Below are positions 1-9,344 of a stretch of 64,000 nt of DNA, in pieces. Origin of the DNA: an uncultured Porphyromonas sp. (lineage in GTDB: Bacteria > Bacteroidota > Bacteroidia > Bacteroidales > Porphyromonadaceae); the NCBI RefSeq assembly GCF_902489635.1, contig NZ_CABUAN010000003.1:1-64000 (forward strand), read 5' to 3'. The stretch's first letter is position 1; the number at the start of each line of letters is the position of its first letter. Made by a program: the position numbers and the translations under genes. The notes beneath the pieces are model-generated. The model was not told the origin of the DNA. It did no database searches and saw only the letters and a program-made list of their open reading frames with translations.

Positions 1-103
1 GCTTCCGAAACGAGAAAAAACTTCGCTTTTTACTTGCATATGAACTTAGAAAGCAAAGGGTTACACGACCAACAGCCAATTCGCAAGAAAACACAATAAC
101 TAT

Positions 104-3100
104 ATGACACGTCTGACTAAATACACCATTCATCTCATCAGCGGCTTGCTACTCGCTCTGCTCACCGCAGGGTGCGTCGCCGACCGCAACGTGAGCGACT
201 GCATCACCGAGGGTGAGGAGGTCGAGCTCGAGTTCGCACTACAGGTGCCAGCTCTCGAGACATCCCTGCGCCAGCTTAGCGAAGACCAGGAGAAGCAGGT
301 TGATAATATCACGGTCCTCGTCTTCAACACACAAGACGGTAGTGGTCAAACTCTCCCCGAGTCGGCCGAGACTTTCGCCTACAAGGCTACAGTCAAGAGC
401 ACCTCCCCACAGGGCGATGGTACCACGCTACTACGCTGCGCACTCACGGCTACTGCAAAGAAGATGCGCGTCGTCTGTATTGCCAATCATAAGTTCGAAA
501 CTTCAGACCTCGTCGAGGGGGCGACTAAGCAAGCCATCCTTGAGGATACACGCATGGTCAATCAGTTCACGACAGCTGGCTGGAAGACCGACGGCACGGA
601 GCTCATCCCTATGTGGGGTGAGAGCGATGCGCAACCCGTCAGCCGCGCCACTAAGTTCAACGATTGCACTGCCACCAACGCTAATGGCGTCATCCACCTC
701 GTCCGTGCCCTAGCACGTATCGACGTAGGTATCAACTTTGACGAGACCAAGCCCGCCGACGAAACCGCTAATGGTGGGGCTAAGTTCAAGATTAAGTCCG
801 TAAATGTCTACCGCTACGCACAGTCCATGTACGTGACCGGTACGCAGGCACTCACCTTCCGTATGGACGGCAACAACACACGTGACCCATTGCCTCACAC
901 GCCAGCTACGATGACCGCTGCAGATGACACTAAGCCTCTCGAGTTTACGGCAGGCGCTGGTGTCGATAGCTACGTACGCAACATTTATGTCCCTGAGATC
1001 GCTAACAAGACCAAGGACAATGACCATCGCACCTGCCTCGTCATCGGCGGATACTATGACGGTAGCCCCAAGGTGACCTACTACCGTGTTGACTTCATCA
1101 CACGTGAGACCAAGTCTCCACGAGACGTTATCACCAAGCAGCTAGACGTACTGCGTAACCACCGCTACCGCTTCAACATCACCGATGTAAAAGGCCCTGG
1201 TACGGACACCCCCGGGGAGGCGCTGAAGACCGAGCCGGTCAACCTCGCTTACGACGTCGTCGTATGGGACGAGGCTAAGATCGACAAAATCATGTACGAC
1301 GGACAGTACTACCTCTCCGTCTCCAAGGATAAGTTCCACTTCGGCAAGGATGCCACCAGTGAGAACTACAAGATCCGCACCAACTGGCCTGACGGTTACA
1401 AGATCGTCGACGAGACTGGCAAGGTATGGGCTACGAGCCAAGGCGAAGCTGAGACCAACAATCAGTGGGTCTACTTCACCTCCGATGGTAAAGCCTTTGA
1501 GAGAGACGTGGACATGACGAGCATCCTCAACGTCCTCGGCAACGACACTGGCAAGGCCCGTGAGATACCCTATAAGAAGCTCTTCGTCCAAGCCGGTCGT
1601 ATCAAGTGGCCTCTCAAGGTCACCCAGTCCGACAAGATCGAGCTAGACATCAAGATCTACGAGCAGGACAAGACGACGGGTAAGCTCTCTGCCGAACCCA
1701 TTAGCTTCCTAGAGCTTAAGGAGGGGGCTGACAATGCTAAGCTAGTAGCTGTACGATACACTCCGGGTGCTAATCTAGAGCGCCAGCCTCTGACCACTCC
1801 TGAGAAGTACACTTGGACTAGACTAGACAATGGCAAAGAGCCAGGCAAGGCTCTTTATCGGGTTGAGATGATGTCTGGAACAACTACTTCAGAAGACCTC
1901 AACATCATTGAGTCTTCTCGCTTTAGAATTACTAAGAGTGGTGCTGAAGCCTATGCCGACCTTGCCGTCTCCTATATGAACTACAACGCTATACCATATA
2001 GAGACAAATCCTTTACGGTCAACATGCTGAACAGCACGGAGAACTATGTCCTCATCAACGTTCCAGCGCAATTCTTCATCAAGGCCAATGCTCCTTACAA
2101 GCTGACTATCGAGTCTATCGAACCAGATGAAAACTCCGCAATGACTGACAAAACGAAAGTCGTACATGACTGGGTGCCCGAAATGACCCTTCGCGAGTCT
2201 GGTGGTATGATCACTGGTGAGAAGATTCCTTTCCAGCCTTTTGACTGGATACATGGTGAGACCTATAAGGGTAAGAGCACCACTACGGGAGGCCTCTCGG
2301 CAGCTGTCGTAACCTTTACGATTGCTCCAACAGACCCCGAAAAGCACTTTAAGCCCAAGACCTTCAAAATCAACCTAACTGCAGGTATCGTCCAGCCTGA
2401 GGCAAACTGCTACATCATGAAGGCTGATCAGCAGGTACCTATCTTGATTCCTCTCTCTCGCATCAACACTGCCGCTGAATGGTATAAGCAGTACGAAGAG
2501 GAGTGTAATGAAATTGCTGAGTCAAGGATTGGTCTTACTGGAACCATGACCATCAGCAAAGCCGACTATGAAGCATATGCACAAGATGGCTATGCGGCAC
2601 TACCCCGACTAGAAGATGGAGATCATAATGTAGAGGCTGCTGTAATATGGAGCACCATCGGTGCTACCAACAGCGTCAATCCTACTTACAAAACAGGAAT
2701 ATCAGTCCTCAAGACAGTAGTTGTAGGTGGCAAGAATTACCTCTTGGTCGCTTTGGATGCCAAAAACAAGGGTGACGAAGGAAATGCTGTCGTAGGAGTA
2801 CGCCGACCAAACACTCCAAATGAGTTCTTATGGAGCTGGCATATTTGGGTGGTCACGGAGTATCCTTGGGAACAGCTCTCCTCATACTCTCGTGGTATCT
2901 TTATGAATAGGAACTTAGGTGCGCTATATGCAGGTCATGGTCTATTCCCAGGAGAAACAAACTTGAACTACGTTGGCCTCTTCTATCAGTTCGGCCGTAA
3001 GGATCCATTCTATATGGATGATATTAGCGGAAATGACATTACCTCAAAGATACCTAAGGAAAGAATTTATCTAGGCTCTCAGACCTTTAAGTCAGGGATT

Positions 3101-3733
3101 ATGAAGGGGCAAAAACCAAGAGTTTATGGAAATGCTGTAGCCGACTACAATAAGCTGTACACAATGAAGCAGCTGATACGCTATCCGTATAAGATTGCAG
3201 GGCATGACCGCAATGAGGAGTATATACTTGAGACTGCTGGCCCAAACAAAGGTCGTAAGGTCGGGACTCTCTTGTGGCAAGGTGAAGCAATATATACCCG
3301 TCACGATAGGCTCTCTCGAGACCAGATAGCCCTACGTACGAAGAAGACGCCATTTGATCCTAGCCCTTACGGCTGGAAGGTGCCTTCTGTAGGAATGCTG
3401 GAGATGGGACGCTTCTCTGAGCTAAACAGCATGTACTTTATCAACAATGGATTTTTTAAAGCGACTGGACTGTCTGCAGAGTATGTTAATAATGGGTTAG
3501 TACACCTACACACAGCGACGACAGATATCGGAAGTCAGGGAAATGATGCAGTTTTCAATAACGGAGCATTCTTGATGAAGTATGTAAATAACAGATGGGA
3601 GCAAGAGTTCAACACCTCAGCCTTCTATCCAAACGCTCCAGCATCTGCACTGCCCGTTCGTCCAGTTCAGAATGAGCGTGAGACTGACTACAAGAAGTAC
3701 ACCGTGGAGGGCTTCTATCGCTCAGCCCGCTAA
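104..3733 (+). CDS. Giant fimbrillin-superfamily lipoprotein with C-terminal adhesin-like module
   Basis: Predicted outer-membrane lipoprotein of 1209 residues. The N-terminus is a hydrophobic signal ending in the lipobox LTAGC with Cys24 as lipid attachment site. Residues about 40-380 read like the FimA/Mfa fold: a short strand-rich start, a stretch ALARIDVGINFD, and VNVYRYAQSMYV, as in Bacteroidales fimbrial anchors and tips. The last 300 residues carry NRNLGALYAG, GLFYQFGRKDPF and PYGWKVPS, which match the C-terminal module of large Mfa-type tip proteins and FISUMP-like domains. It is far longer than ordinary fimbrillins, so a tip or accessory adhesin is more likely than a major subunit. 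No fimbrial partner gene follows; a strong hairpin and a repeat element lie downstream. The upstream neighbour is outside the window. Adhesion is inferred from the fold family. Confidence 0.7.
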   Translation: MTRLTKYTIHLISGLLLALLTAGCVADRNVSDCITEGEEVELEFALQVPALETSLRQLSEDQEKQVDNITVLVFNTQDGSGQTLPESAETFAYKATVKSTSPQGDGTTLLRCALTATAKKMRVVCIANHKFETSDLVEGATKQAILEDTRMVNQFTTAGWKTDGTELIPMWGESDAQPVSRATKFNDCTATNANGVIHLVRALARIDVGINFDETKPADETANGGAKFKIKSVNVYRYAQSMYVTGTQALTFRMDGNNTRDPLPHTPATMTAADDTKPLEFTAGAGVDSYVRNIYVPEIANKTKDNDHRTCLVIGGYYDGSPKVTYYRVDFITRETKSPRDVITKQLDVLRNHRYRFNITDVKGPGTDTPGEALKTEPVNLAYDVVVWDEAKIDKIMYDGQYYLSVSKDKFHFGKDATSENYKIRTNWPDGYKIVDETGKVWATSQGEAETNNQWVYFTSDGKAFERDVDMTSILNVLGNDTGKAREIPYKKLFVQAGRIKWPLKVTQSDKIELDIKIYEQDKTTGKLSAEPISFLELKEGADNAKLVAVRYTPGANLERQPLTTPEKYTWTRLDNGKEPGKALYRVEMMSGTTTSEDLNIIESSRFRITKSGAEAYADLAVSYMNYNAIPYRDKSFTVNMLNSTENYVLINVPAQFFIKANAPYKLTIESIEPDENSAMTDKTKVVHDWVPEMTLRESGGMITGEKIPFQPFDWIHGETYKGKSTTTGGLSAAVVTFTIAPTDPEKHFKPKTFKINLTAGIVQPEANCYIMKADQQVPILIPLSRINTAAEWYKQYEEECNEIAESRIGLTGTMTISKADYEAYAQDGYAALPRLEDGDHNVEAAVIWSTIGATNSVNPTYKTGISVLKTVVVGGKNYLLVALDAKNKGDEGNAVVGVRRPNTPNEFLWSWHIWVVTEYPWEQLSSYSRGIFMNRNLGALYAGHGLFPGETNLNYVGLFYQFGRKDPFYMDDISGNDITSKIPKERIYLGSQTFKSGIMKGQKPRVYGNAVADYNKLYTMKQLIRYPYKIAGHDRNEEYILETAGPNKGRKVGTLLWQGEAIYTRHDRLSRDQIALRTKKTPFDPSPYGWKVPSVGMLEMGRFSELNSMYFINNGFFKATGLSAEYVNNGLVHLHTATTDIGSQGNDAVFNNGAFLMKYVNNRWEQEFNTSAFYPNAPASALPVRPVQNERETDYKKYTVEGFYRSAR

Positions 3734-3796
3734 CCGTACCGACCGTCACGGCTGAGCCGCCCAAGAGCGTGGCTTTGCCGTGACCAACAAACGACC

Positions 3797-3838
3797 CGAG
3801 GGGGTGCCGCCTGCATGTTTGCAGGCAGCGCCCCCTCG
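3797..3838 (+). terminator. Strong GC-rich hairpin after the fimbrillin-like gene
   Basis: A 19-base arm (3797-3815) pairs with 3820-3838 with few mismatches around a very short loop. No T-run follows, so it may act as a terminator or mRNA 3' stabiliser. A second, weaker inverted repeat GTCACGGC/GCCGTGAC lies just upstream at about 3751-3783. Confidence 0.55.
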
Positions 3839-3841
3839 CTC

Positions 3842-4122
3842 GTTACAATAATTTAGAGCCGACTACAGATCGATACGGGATTGTGTCGGGGAAAAGTGAT
3901 CCCCACGTGGGGATTTTTTATTTCCCAGGTGGGGAAGAAAAAACTCTTCGGAGGAATGAAATGAAACTTCGGAAGAATGAAATGAAACTTCGGAAGAAAT
4001 GATTCGCCCCCACGTGGAAAATAAAAAACATCCACGTGGGGAATTGAGATTTCCCACGTGGAAATCAGTTTTCCCCGACACAGCACCGTATCGATATGTA
4101 GCCGACTCTAAATTATTGCAAC
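3842..4122. repeat. Palindromic CCACGTGG element, copy A (full length)
   Basis: This 281-bp element is a near-perfect imperfect palindrome. The left end starts GTTACAATAATTTAGAG and the right end reads CTCTAAATTATTGCAAC; about 37 bp of terminal inverted repeat differ at only a few positions. Inside are TGTCGGGGAAAA and its inverse, several CCACGTGG or CCAGGTGG palindromes, and near the centre a 21-bp direct repeat containing GAAATGAAACTTCGG. Related copies lie at 21336-21606, 51790-52058 and, as a fragment, 35586-35660. It carries no transposase and no believable protein. Confidence 0.85.
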
Positions 4123-4191
4123 TAGCCAGTGAACTGTCTCCTTGTCAGCGAAACGAAACAAACGAGTAACCGTATGATAACATCGCCGCGC

Positions 4192-4199
4192 TACCTTTG
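4192..4199 (+). promoter_or_regulatory. Bacteroidetes -7 box TACCTTTG for the TonB receptor
   Basis: TACCTTTG matches the primary sigma -7 consensus TAnnTTTG. No convincing -33 TTTG is seen. Transcription would start near 4205, which decides the start codon: the upstream TTG at 4211 would leave almost no leader, whereas ATG 4232 leaves about 27 nt. Confidence 0.6.
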
Positions 4200-4231
4200 C
4201 AGCGTAAGATTTGAAACAGGACACATTTCGT

Positions 4232-7228
4232 ATGCTACACAAGGCGCTTTTCTACACACTCGCCCTTTTGACACTCTTCATCGCTGGCACTGCACTGATG
4301 GCTCAGCCACACGGACAGCCCATCCCTCACAGCGGGGCAGACCTACGACTAGGCACCCTCACGGGGCGCATCGTCGACGAGCACGGCGAGGGGCTCATCG
4401 GAGCCACTGTGCGCATCATAGAGACGGGTGGCGGACAGGTCACTGACCTCGATGGCAACTACTCCCTACAGCTTGCCCCTGGCACCTATACCGTAGAGAT
4501 CGCTTACGTGGGCTATGCTACCAAGCAGATCAAGGAGGTACACATTACCGCTGGCAAAGAGACCAGTCTCTCAGTAGATCTCGCCATAGCAGACAATGTC
4601 CTCGGCACCGTCGTCGTGACCGGCTCCTACAAAACGAGCAATACGGCGGGTGCGATGAAGATACAGCAGAGCATGCCTCAACTCTCCACGGTCGTATCGA
4701 GCGAGATGATCGGTAAGACGGCCGACAAGAACCTCGGCGAGGCACTCAAGCGTGTCACGGGCGTCACCACGATGAGCAATAAGTATGTTGCGGTGCGGGG
4801 TATGGGCGAGCGCTGGAACGAAGCTTCGCTCGATGGCATCCCACTACCCAGTACGGAGAGCAACGCTAAGGCCTTCGGCTTTGACCTGATCCCCACCTCG
4901 CTCATAGACAATGTGACGGTCCTCAAGACCGCTACGCCTGATGTCAGTGGCAACTTCTCGGGCGGACTTATCCAGATCACCACGAGAGACATACCGACGA
5001 AGGACTTTATCTCCATCAGCGCCGGCACCAGCTACAACTCGCTCAGCACCTTCCAGACGCAGAAGTACCGCATCAGAGGTGGCTGGGACTGGCTAGGCTA
5101 TGACGACGGTCGGCGCACGCTTCCAGAGGGACTGCACGAAATACCTTTCGACCCGTACAACCCCGTCCCTGAGCTCTTCGAGCAGAGCAAGCGACTGACC
5201 ACAGACAACTTTACCATCCACGAGGGCAAGACCCCGCTCTCGCAAAACTACCAAGTCTCTCTCGGTAAGAGCTGGGATCTCAACAAGAGCGGCAACCATC
5301 GGCTCGGTCTGATCGCCTCACTCACCTATCGCAACACACAGCAGCAGACCATCATCGACCACATAGAGCGTGGCGAGTGGATGAATGCCAAGCAATATAA
5401 TAAGGTACAGGAGAGCTTTGTCGATACCGGCATCCGCAATAGTGGTGCCAACTACAAGTACAACACGACCCTTGCCGGCGTCCTCAACATCGGTTGGCAG
5501 CGGGGCACTAATCGCCTCAGCCTGCGCAACACCTACACCCATAAGTATGACAACGACCTCTCAGAGCTAACCGGTCTGAGTGACGAAGACCCCAACCCCG
5601 AGAGCAATCCTTACCGACAGCAGGTCAACTACCCAACCTTCCAAGACCTCTTACAAAACAAGCTCAGCGGTAAGCATCAGCTAGGCGAGTCACTCCGTCT
5701 CGACTGGGCACTAGCACACACCTACGTACAGCGCAATCAGAAGGACGCCGCCTTCACACAGCAGGTGAGCCGGCTAGACGAGGCTGGAGCGCGTCACTTC
5801 TACAATCAGGTAGGCGTGCAGTCGGGGACACTCTTCCCGCTGACCCGTGCTTGGTACCTCAACCACGAGCGAGACTTCAACGGACAGGTCAATGTGGAGC
5901 TACCTTTCGACCTCTTTGGCAATGACTGGTCGCACAAGTTCAAGGCGGGGTACGATGGTGCCTTCAAGGAGAACCGCTTTGAGTTTTGGGAGCTCTCGAT
6001 GCACCTCTTCAACACACGTGGCTTTGACTTCACCACCAGCACGATTGCTGACCTCATCAAGGAGGAGAACATGCGCGACGGGGGCTTCGCCTGGGACCTC
6101 AAGCGACTCCAGGGTGACGGGCGTATGTACCACGGGCGGGTTATCCAGAATGCGCTCTACGCCATGCTCGATGACCGATACAGCGAGCTACTGCGCCTCG
6201 TCTGGGGGCTGCGTGTCGAGCACTACCTCTACCAAGAACTGAGCAACCCCTCCATGTCGATGGGTGAGCTAAACATTGTCGAGCAGGATCGCAAAGAGAA
6301 GCCTGTGGCTATTATGCCTTCGATCAATCTCACGATCACACCCATCAAAGACCTCAACGTACGACTAAGTTACAGCCGCAACACGGTACGCCCGCAGTTT
6401 ATGGAGCGCACAGCTTACCGCTTCTACGATCCCTTCCTCGGTGGGGAGATCTTCAACCAGAGCGTCATATCGACGACCGTAGACGGTGCTGACCTCCGTG
6501 TCGAGTGGTACCCCGGCGCTGGCGAGGTGATCTCCATCGGTGGCTTCTACCGTTACCTAGACAAACCTATCGAGCGCATCGCTCAGAAGACCGCTTCCTT
6601 TGCCCGCTTCTACATGCTGATGAATAGCGACAAAGCGCACAGCTACGGTGTCGAGCTAGAGCTACGTAAGAACTTCGGCTTCATACCTCTAGGTTCTTGG
6701 CTCGAGCATCTTTACCTCAATGCCAATGCGACCTTCACCCAGAGCATCGTCACCGGTATGGTCTCACGTGCCGACGAGAGCGGCATACTGCGCTGGGTAC
6801 CTGTCACGCAGCGCCGACCGATGTACAGTCAGGTGCCCTATATGTACAATGTGGGACTCTCCTACGAGAGTGACACCTTTGGGGCCAATCTTACCATGAA
6901 TCGCTCTGGACGCAAGCTCGTTCTCAACACGAACCAAGCCTACGAGCAGGAGTACGAGGCACCCTTCAGTCAGCTCGATGCACAGCTCTCCTACACCTTC
7001 CCCAAGTATGGCGTGACCATCAAGGTCAATGGCTCTAACCTACTCAACGCTAAGCATATCATCTACACCAACCATGTGGACGACTTCGAGCGTGCCGCTG
7101 ACAATAATCAGATCCTAGACACCATGAGACATGGCACCTCTAGCGACTACGAGCCAGGGCACGACAACGTCGTCTACCAGTACCGCGATGGCCTCTCGCT
7201 GAGTGCCTCCGTTAGCTGGACTTTCTAA
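4232..7228 (+). CDS. TonB-dependent outer-membrane receptor with CarboxypepD-like N-terminal domain
   Basis: Outer-membrane active transporter of 998 residues, dependent on TonB. I chose ATG 4232 over the in-frame TTG 4211 because the promoter box ends at 4199 and the ATG gives a clean signal peptide (MLHKALFYTLALL, ending at about LMA). A CarboxypepD_reg-like domain follows (GRIVDEHGEGLIGATVRI, with DLDGNYSL and YVGY), then the plug domain (VAVRGMGERWNEASLDGIPLP, with NVTVLKTATPDVSGNFSGG). The rest is a beta-barrel ending in the aromatic LSASVSWTF typical of BAM substrates. A beta-helix lipoprotein starts 42 bp downstream and is probably co-transcribed, as SusD-like or other surface lipoproteins often accompany such receptors. 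There is no SusD here, so the substrate cannot be named. Confidence 0.9.
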   Translation: MLHKALFYTLALLTLFIAGTALMAQPHGQPIPHSGADLRLGTLTGRIVDEHGEGLIGATVRIIETGGGQVTDLDGNYSLQLAPGTYTVEIAYVGYATKQIKEVHITAGKETSLSVDLAIADNVLGTVVVTGSYKTSNTAGAMKIQQSMPQLSTVVSSEMIGKTADKNLGEALKRVTGVTTMSNKYVAVRGMGERWNEASLDGIPLPSTESNAKAFGFDLIPTSLIDNVTVLKTATPDVSGNFSGGLIQITTRDIPTKDFISISAGTSYNSLSTFQTQKYRIRGGWDWLGYDDGRRTLPEGLHEIPFDPYNPVPELFEQSKRLTTDNFTIHEGKTPLSQNYQVSLGKSWDLNKSGNHRLGLIASLTYRNTQQQTIIDHIERGEWMNAKQYNKVQESFVDTGIRNSGANYKYNTTLAGVLNIGWQRGTNRLSLRNTYTHKYDNDLSELTGLSDEDPNPESNPYRQQVNYPTFQDLLQNKLSGKHQLGESLRLDWALAHTYVQRNQKDAAFTQQVSRLDEAGARHFYNQVGVQSGTLFPLTRAWYLNHERDFNGQVNVELPFDLFGNDWSHKFKAGYDGAFKENRFEFWELSMHLFNTRGFDFTTSTIADLIKEENMRDGGFAWDLKRLQGDGRMYHGRVIQNALYAMLDDRYSELLRLVWGLRVEHYLYQELSNPSMSMGELNIVEQDRKEKPVAIMPSINLTITPIKDLNVRLSYSRNTVRPQFMERTAYRFYDPFLGGEIFNQSVISTTVDGADLRVEWYPGAGEVISIGGFYRYLDKPIERIAQKTASFARFYMLMNSDKAHSYGVELELRKNFGFIPLGSWLEHLYLNANATFTQSIVTGMVSRADESGILRWVPVTQRRPMYSQVPYMYNVGLSYESDTFGANLTMNRSGRKLVLNTNQAYEQEYEAPFSQLDAQLSYTFPKYGVTIKVNGSNLLNAKHIIYTNHVDDFERAADNNQILDTMRHGTSSDYEPGHDNVVYQYRDGLSLSASVSWTF

Positions 7229-7270
7229 AGAATCAGAGATACCAACACTTTAATTATCTATCATAATATC

Positions 7271-8614
7271 ATGAACAAGACAATCCGTTTACTAAGCCTC
7301 GTGATGGCTACCCTCATGAGCCTGGCACTACTTACCTCATGCGACGAAACAGGCAATGAGCCTAATGGTGGAGGCGACAACAACAAAGTCACTGGTCGCA
7401 CCATCGGTGGCAAGGAGCTCGTAGTCGTCGAGGGACGCATCAATGGCAAGAACAATCACTGGACAGCCGACAAAGTCTACGCACTCAAGGGCATCGTCAC
7501 CGTACCAGCCAATGAGACGCTCACCATCGACGCGGGCACCACCATCATCGAGGAGCCCACACCATCAGGTGCTACGGGCGTACTCGTCATAACCCGTGGT
7601 GCTAAGATTATGGCCGAGGGTACCGCACAGAAGCCTATCGTCTTCACCTCTTCCAAAGCTGTCGACAACAACGCTGGCCGTCCCGCTCCTGGCGACTTCG
7701 GCGGTGTCATCATACTGGGTAAGGCTAAGGTCAATACCCCAACCGACGCTCAGTTTATCGAGGGTCTCAACCAAGGTGTCGAGGAGTACCGCTATGGTGG
7801 CGACAATGACGAGGACAATAGCGGTGTACTGCGCTACGTACGCATCGAGTACGCTGGCTTCATCCTAGGCGACAGCAACGAGATCAATGGACTCACCTGC
7901 GGCGGCGTAGGTCGTGGCACCACGCTAGACCATATCCAGGTCAGCTGGGGGCTAGACGACAGCTTCGAGTTCTTCGGTGGTTGCGTCAATGCTACCCACC
8001 TCGTCTCCTACGCTTGCGACGATGACAACTTTGACTTTGACAACGGCTTCACCGGCAGCATCACTTACGGTGTCGCTATTGCCAACCCCGCCTCGACACA
8101 CTCCGACAGCAAGGGTAAGTCTGACAGCAACGGCATCGAGCTAGACAACAATGCTAAGGCTCAGGACGAGACCTTCTCACTCATCCCTAAGACGCACCCC
8201 ACACTGACCAACGTCTCTATCATCGGTGCATCTACCCGTGTAGCCAACGTCCACAACAACTTCCAGGGCGATGCCTACAAGTACGCAGCTCGTGTACGTC
8301 GTGGTGGTCAGATAACGCTCAAGGACTGCATCCTCACTGGTTATCCTAAGGGCTTCGTCCTCGATTCTGATGCCGACAAGATGGAGCATAGCAAGATCGA
8401 GGGTAGCTCCTTCCACGGTTTTGATACTGCCTTTGATATCAAGAACGGCTCCACCAAGCCTACCACAGGCATCATCGAGGTGATCAATAAAGACTCCGCA
8501 GCTACCTTCGGCATGAAGGCTCCTTTCGGCACTCCAGCCGACTTCACAGGAGCTCAGGTCGGCGCCTTCCCCGCTAGCAAGGGCAACTGGCTACAAGGCT
8601 GGACCGCCTTCTAG
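7271..8614 (+). CDS. Surface lipoprotein with right-handed beta-helix, partner of TonB receptor
   Basis: A 447-residue lipoprotein: hydrophobic signal and lipobox LLTSC with Cys24, followed by a Gly/Asn-rich linker. The body has parallel beta-helix features, with repeated short strands rich in Gly, Asn and Val (TLTIDAGTTI, GVLVITRGAKIMAEGTAQKPIVF, GVIILGKAKV). Asp/Glu-rich loops such as GGDNDEDNSG and CDDDNFDFDNG could bind metal. Proteins of this kind recur next to TonB receptors in Bacteroidetes, where they are usually hypothetical. The 42-bp gap to the receptor and the terminator after this gene indicate a two-gene operon. A role in surface capture of the receptor's ligand is inferred only. 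Confidence 0.75.
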   Translation: MNKTIRLLSLVMATLMSLALLTSCDETGNEPNGGGDNNKVTGRTIGGKELVVVEGRINGKNNHWTADKVYALKGIVTVPANETLTIDAGTTIIEEPTPSGATGVLVITRGAKIMAEGTAQKPIVFTSSKAVDNNAGRPAPGDFGGVIILGKAKVNTPTDAQFIEGLNQGVEEYRYGGDNDEDNSGVLRYVRIEYAGFILGDSNEINGLTCGGVGRGTTLDHIQVSWGLDDSFEFFGGCVNATHLVSYACDDDNFDFDNGFTGSITYGVAIANPASTHSDSKGKSDSNGIELDNNAKAQDETFSLIPKTHPTLTNVSIIGASTRVANVHNNFQGDAYKYAARVRRGGQITLKDCILTGYPKGFVLDSDADKMEHSKIEGSSFHGFDTAFDIKNGSTKPTTGIIEVINKDSAATFGMKAPFGTPADFTGAQVGAFPASKGNWLQGWTAF

Positions 8615-8642
8615 TCGTCTCTCTAGACGCACAAAGCACTAA

Positions 8643-8685
8643 CCAAATAGGGACGGACCTTGTGTCCGTCCCTATTTTGTTTGGT
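8643..8685 (+). terminator. Rho-independent terminator of the TonB receptor operon
   Basis: A 12-bp perfect stem (ATAGGGACGGAC 8647-8658 with 8664-8675), a five-base loop and a following TTTTGTTT form a textbook terminator. Confidence 0.9.
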
Positions 8686-8786
8686 GGTCTTGCTGTGATC
8701 CGGCTTTTGGCTACTACGTCTCCGGGTGTTGTGAGATTGAGCCTATGCGATGAGATGAGTAGCTAACTCAATAAGCGTAAGGTCGT

Positions 8787-9158
8787 CTAGCTCTTTTGAG
8801 GCTTACTAACTTCCCCGACCCAGAGAGAGACTATGAGCAGTAGCTGCAGCGCAAAGGCGTAGATCCAATATCTATCTAACCAGAATAAGAGGCTAAACAG
8901 AGGGAGTATATAGCTAGTGCCTAAGACTATGAGGAGCTTTTTGATACCTATGATTGGGTAGTCTCCACGATTGAGCTGGCGACACACCCAGGCGACCAGC
9001 ACGATCAATAGGAATGTGACCGAGAGTGCTAGACTCTTTGCCATCTGCGCATGAAGCTCACTAGAGGCTTCTCCTAGAGAGGAGACCATCAGCACCCAAG
9101 CGGCAATAAAGGAGCAAAACCATGAGAAGTTGCTATCTAGGTGGAATCTGTTTTTCAT
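8787..9158 (-). CDS. Small hypothetical membrane protein with four predicted TM segments
   Basis: A 123-residue protein I do not recognise. It has four hydrophobic stretches at about residues 10-30, 41-60, 73-94 and 96-114, joined by short charged loops (CRQLNRGDYP and FWLDRYW), so an integral inner-membrane protein is likely. There is no signal cleavage site or known motif. It is a stand-alone gene with its own promoter at about 9199-9229, and no neighbour gives a functional hint. Confidence 0.6.
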   Translation of the reverse strand: MKNRFHLDSNFSWFCSFIAAWVLMVSSLGEASSELHAQMAKSLALSVTFLLIVLVAWVCRQLNRGDYPIIGIKKLLIVLGTSYILPLFSLLFWLDRYWIYAFALQLLLIVSLWVGEVSKPQKS

Positions 9159-9198
9159 AAGGATCGTACTACTTTTCTTTCTTCATTGAGTCTGGCTA

Positions 9199-9229
9199 CA
9201 AATGTACAAATTGTCATTCAGCTCCCCAA
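9199..9229 (-). promoter_or_regulatory. Promoter of the small membrane protein (TTG-N20-TACATTTG)
   Basis: On the minus strand the -33 TTG (9227-9229) and -7 TACATTTG (9199-9206) are 20 bp apart, close to the Bacteroidetes consensus. The start codon lies about 40 bp further on. Confidence 0.6.
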
Positions 9230-9267
9230 CTTCGCACATCTTACGTATAACGCACCCCATAGAGCAC

Positions 9268-9315
9268 ACGACTCGCTCATCCCGTATGCAAGTGCGCACG
9301 AGATGAGCGAGTCGT
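9268..9315 (-). terminator. Inverted repeat downstream of the T9SS protein gene
   Basis: A 13-bp perfect inverted repeat, ACGACTCGCTCAT (9268-9280) with 9303-9315, surrounds a 22-base loop. It lies 30 bp past the stop codon of the minus-strand gene. There is no T-run, so termination is likely but not certain. Confidence 0.5.
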
Positions 9316-9344
9316 ATACCTAAGGTTGCTGGCTAGAGTGGCTC

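Larger units (their letters stand above)
3734..4231. other. Intergenic region before the TonB receptor
   Basis: This gene-free stretch holds, in order, the hairpin at 3797-3838, palindromic element copy A at 3842-4122, and about 110 bp of ordinary leader with a -7 promoter box at 4192-4199. I see no RNA gene or protein here. Confidence 0.7.

Noticed and set aside
3853..4086. Open frames on the minus strand inside the palindromic element (also in copies B and C)
   Set aside because: They stay open only because the internal repeat is 21 bp, a multiple of three. The peptides (SSEVSFHSSEVSFHSS and similar) are low complexity, differ by frame between copies and have no start signals.
4211..4231. 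TTG start at 4211 for the TonB receptor
   Set aside because: The -7 box ends at 4199, leaving almost no leader, and the ATG at 4232 gives a better signal peptide.
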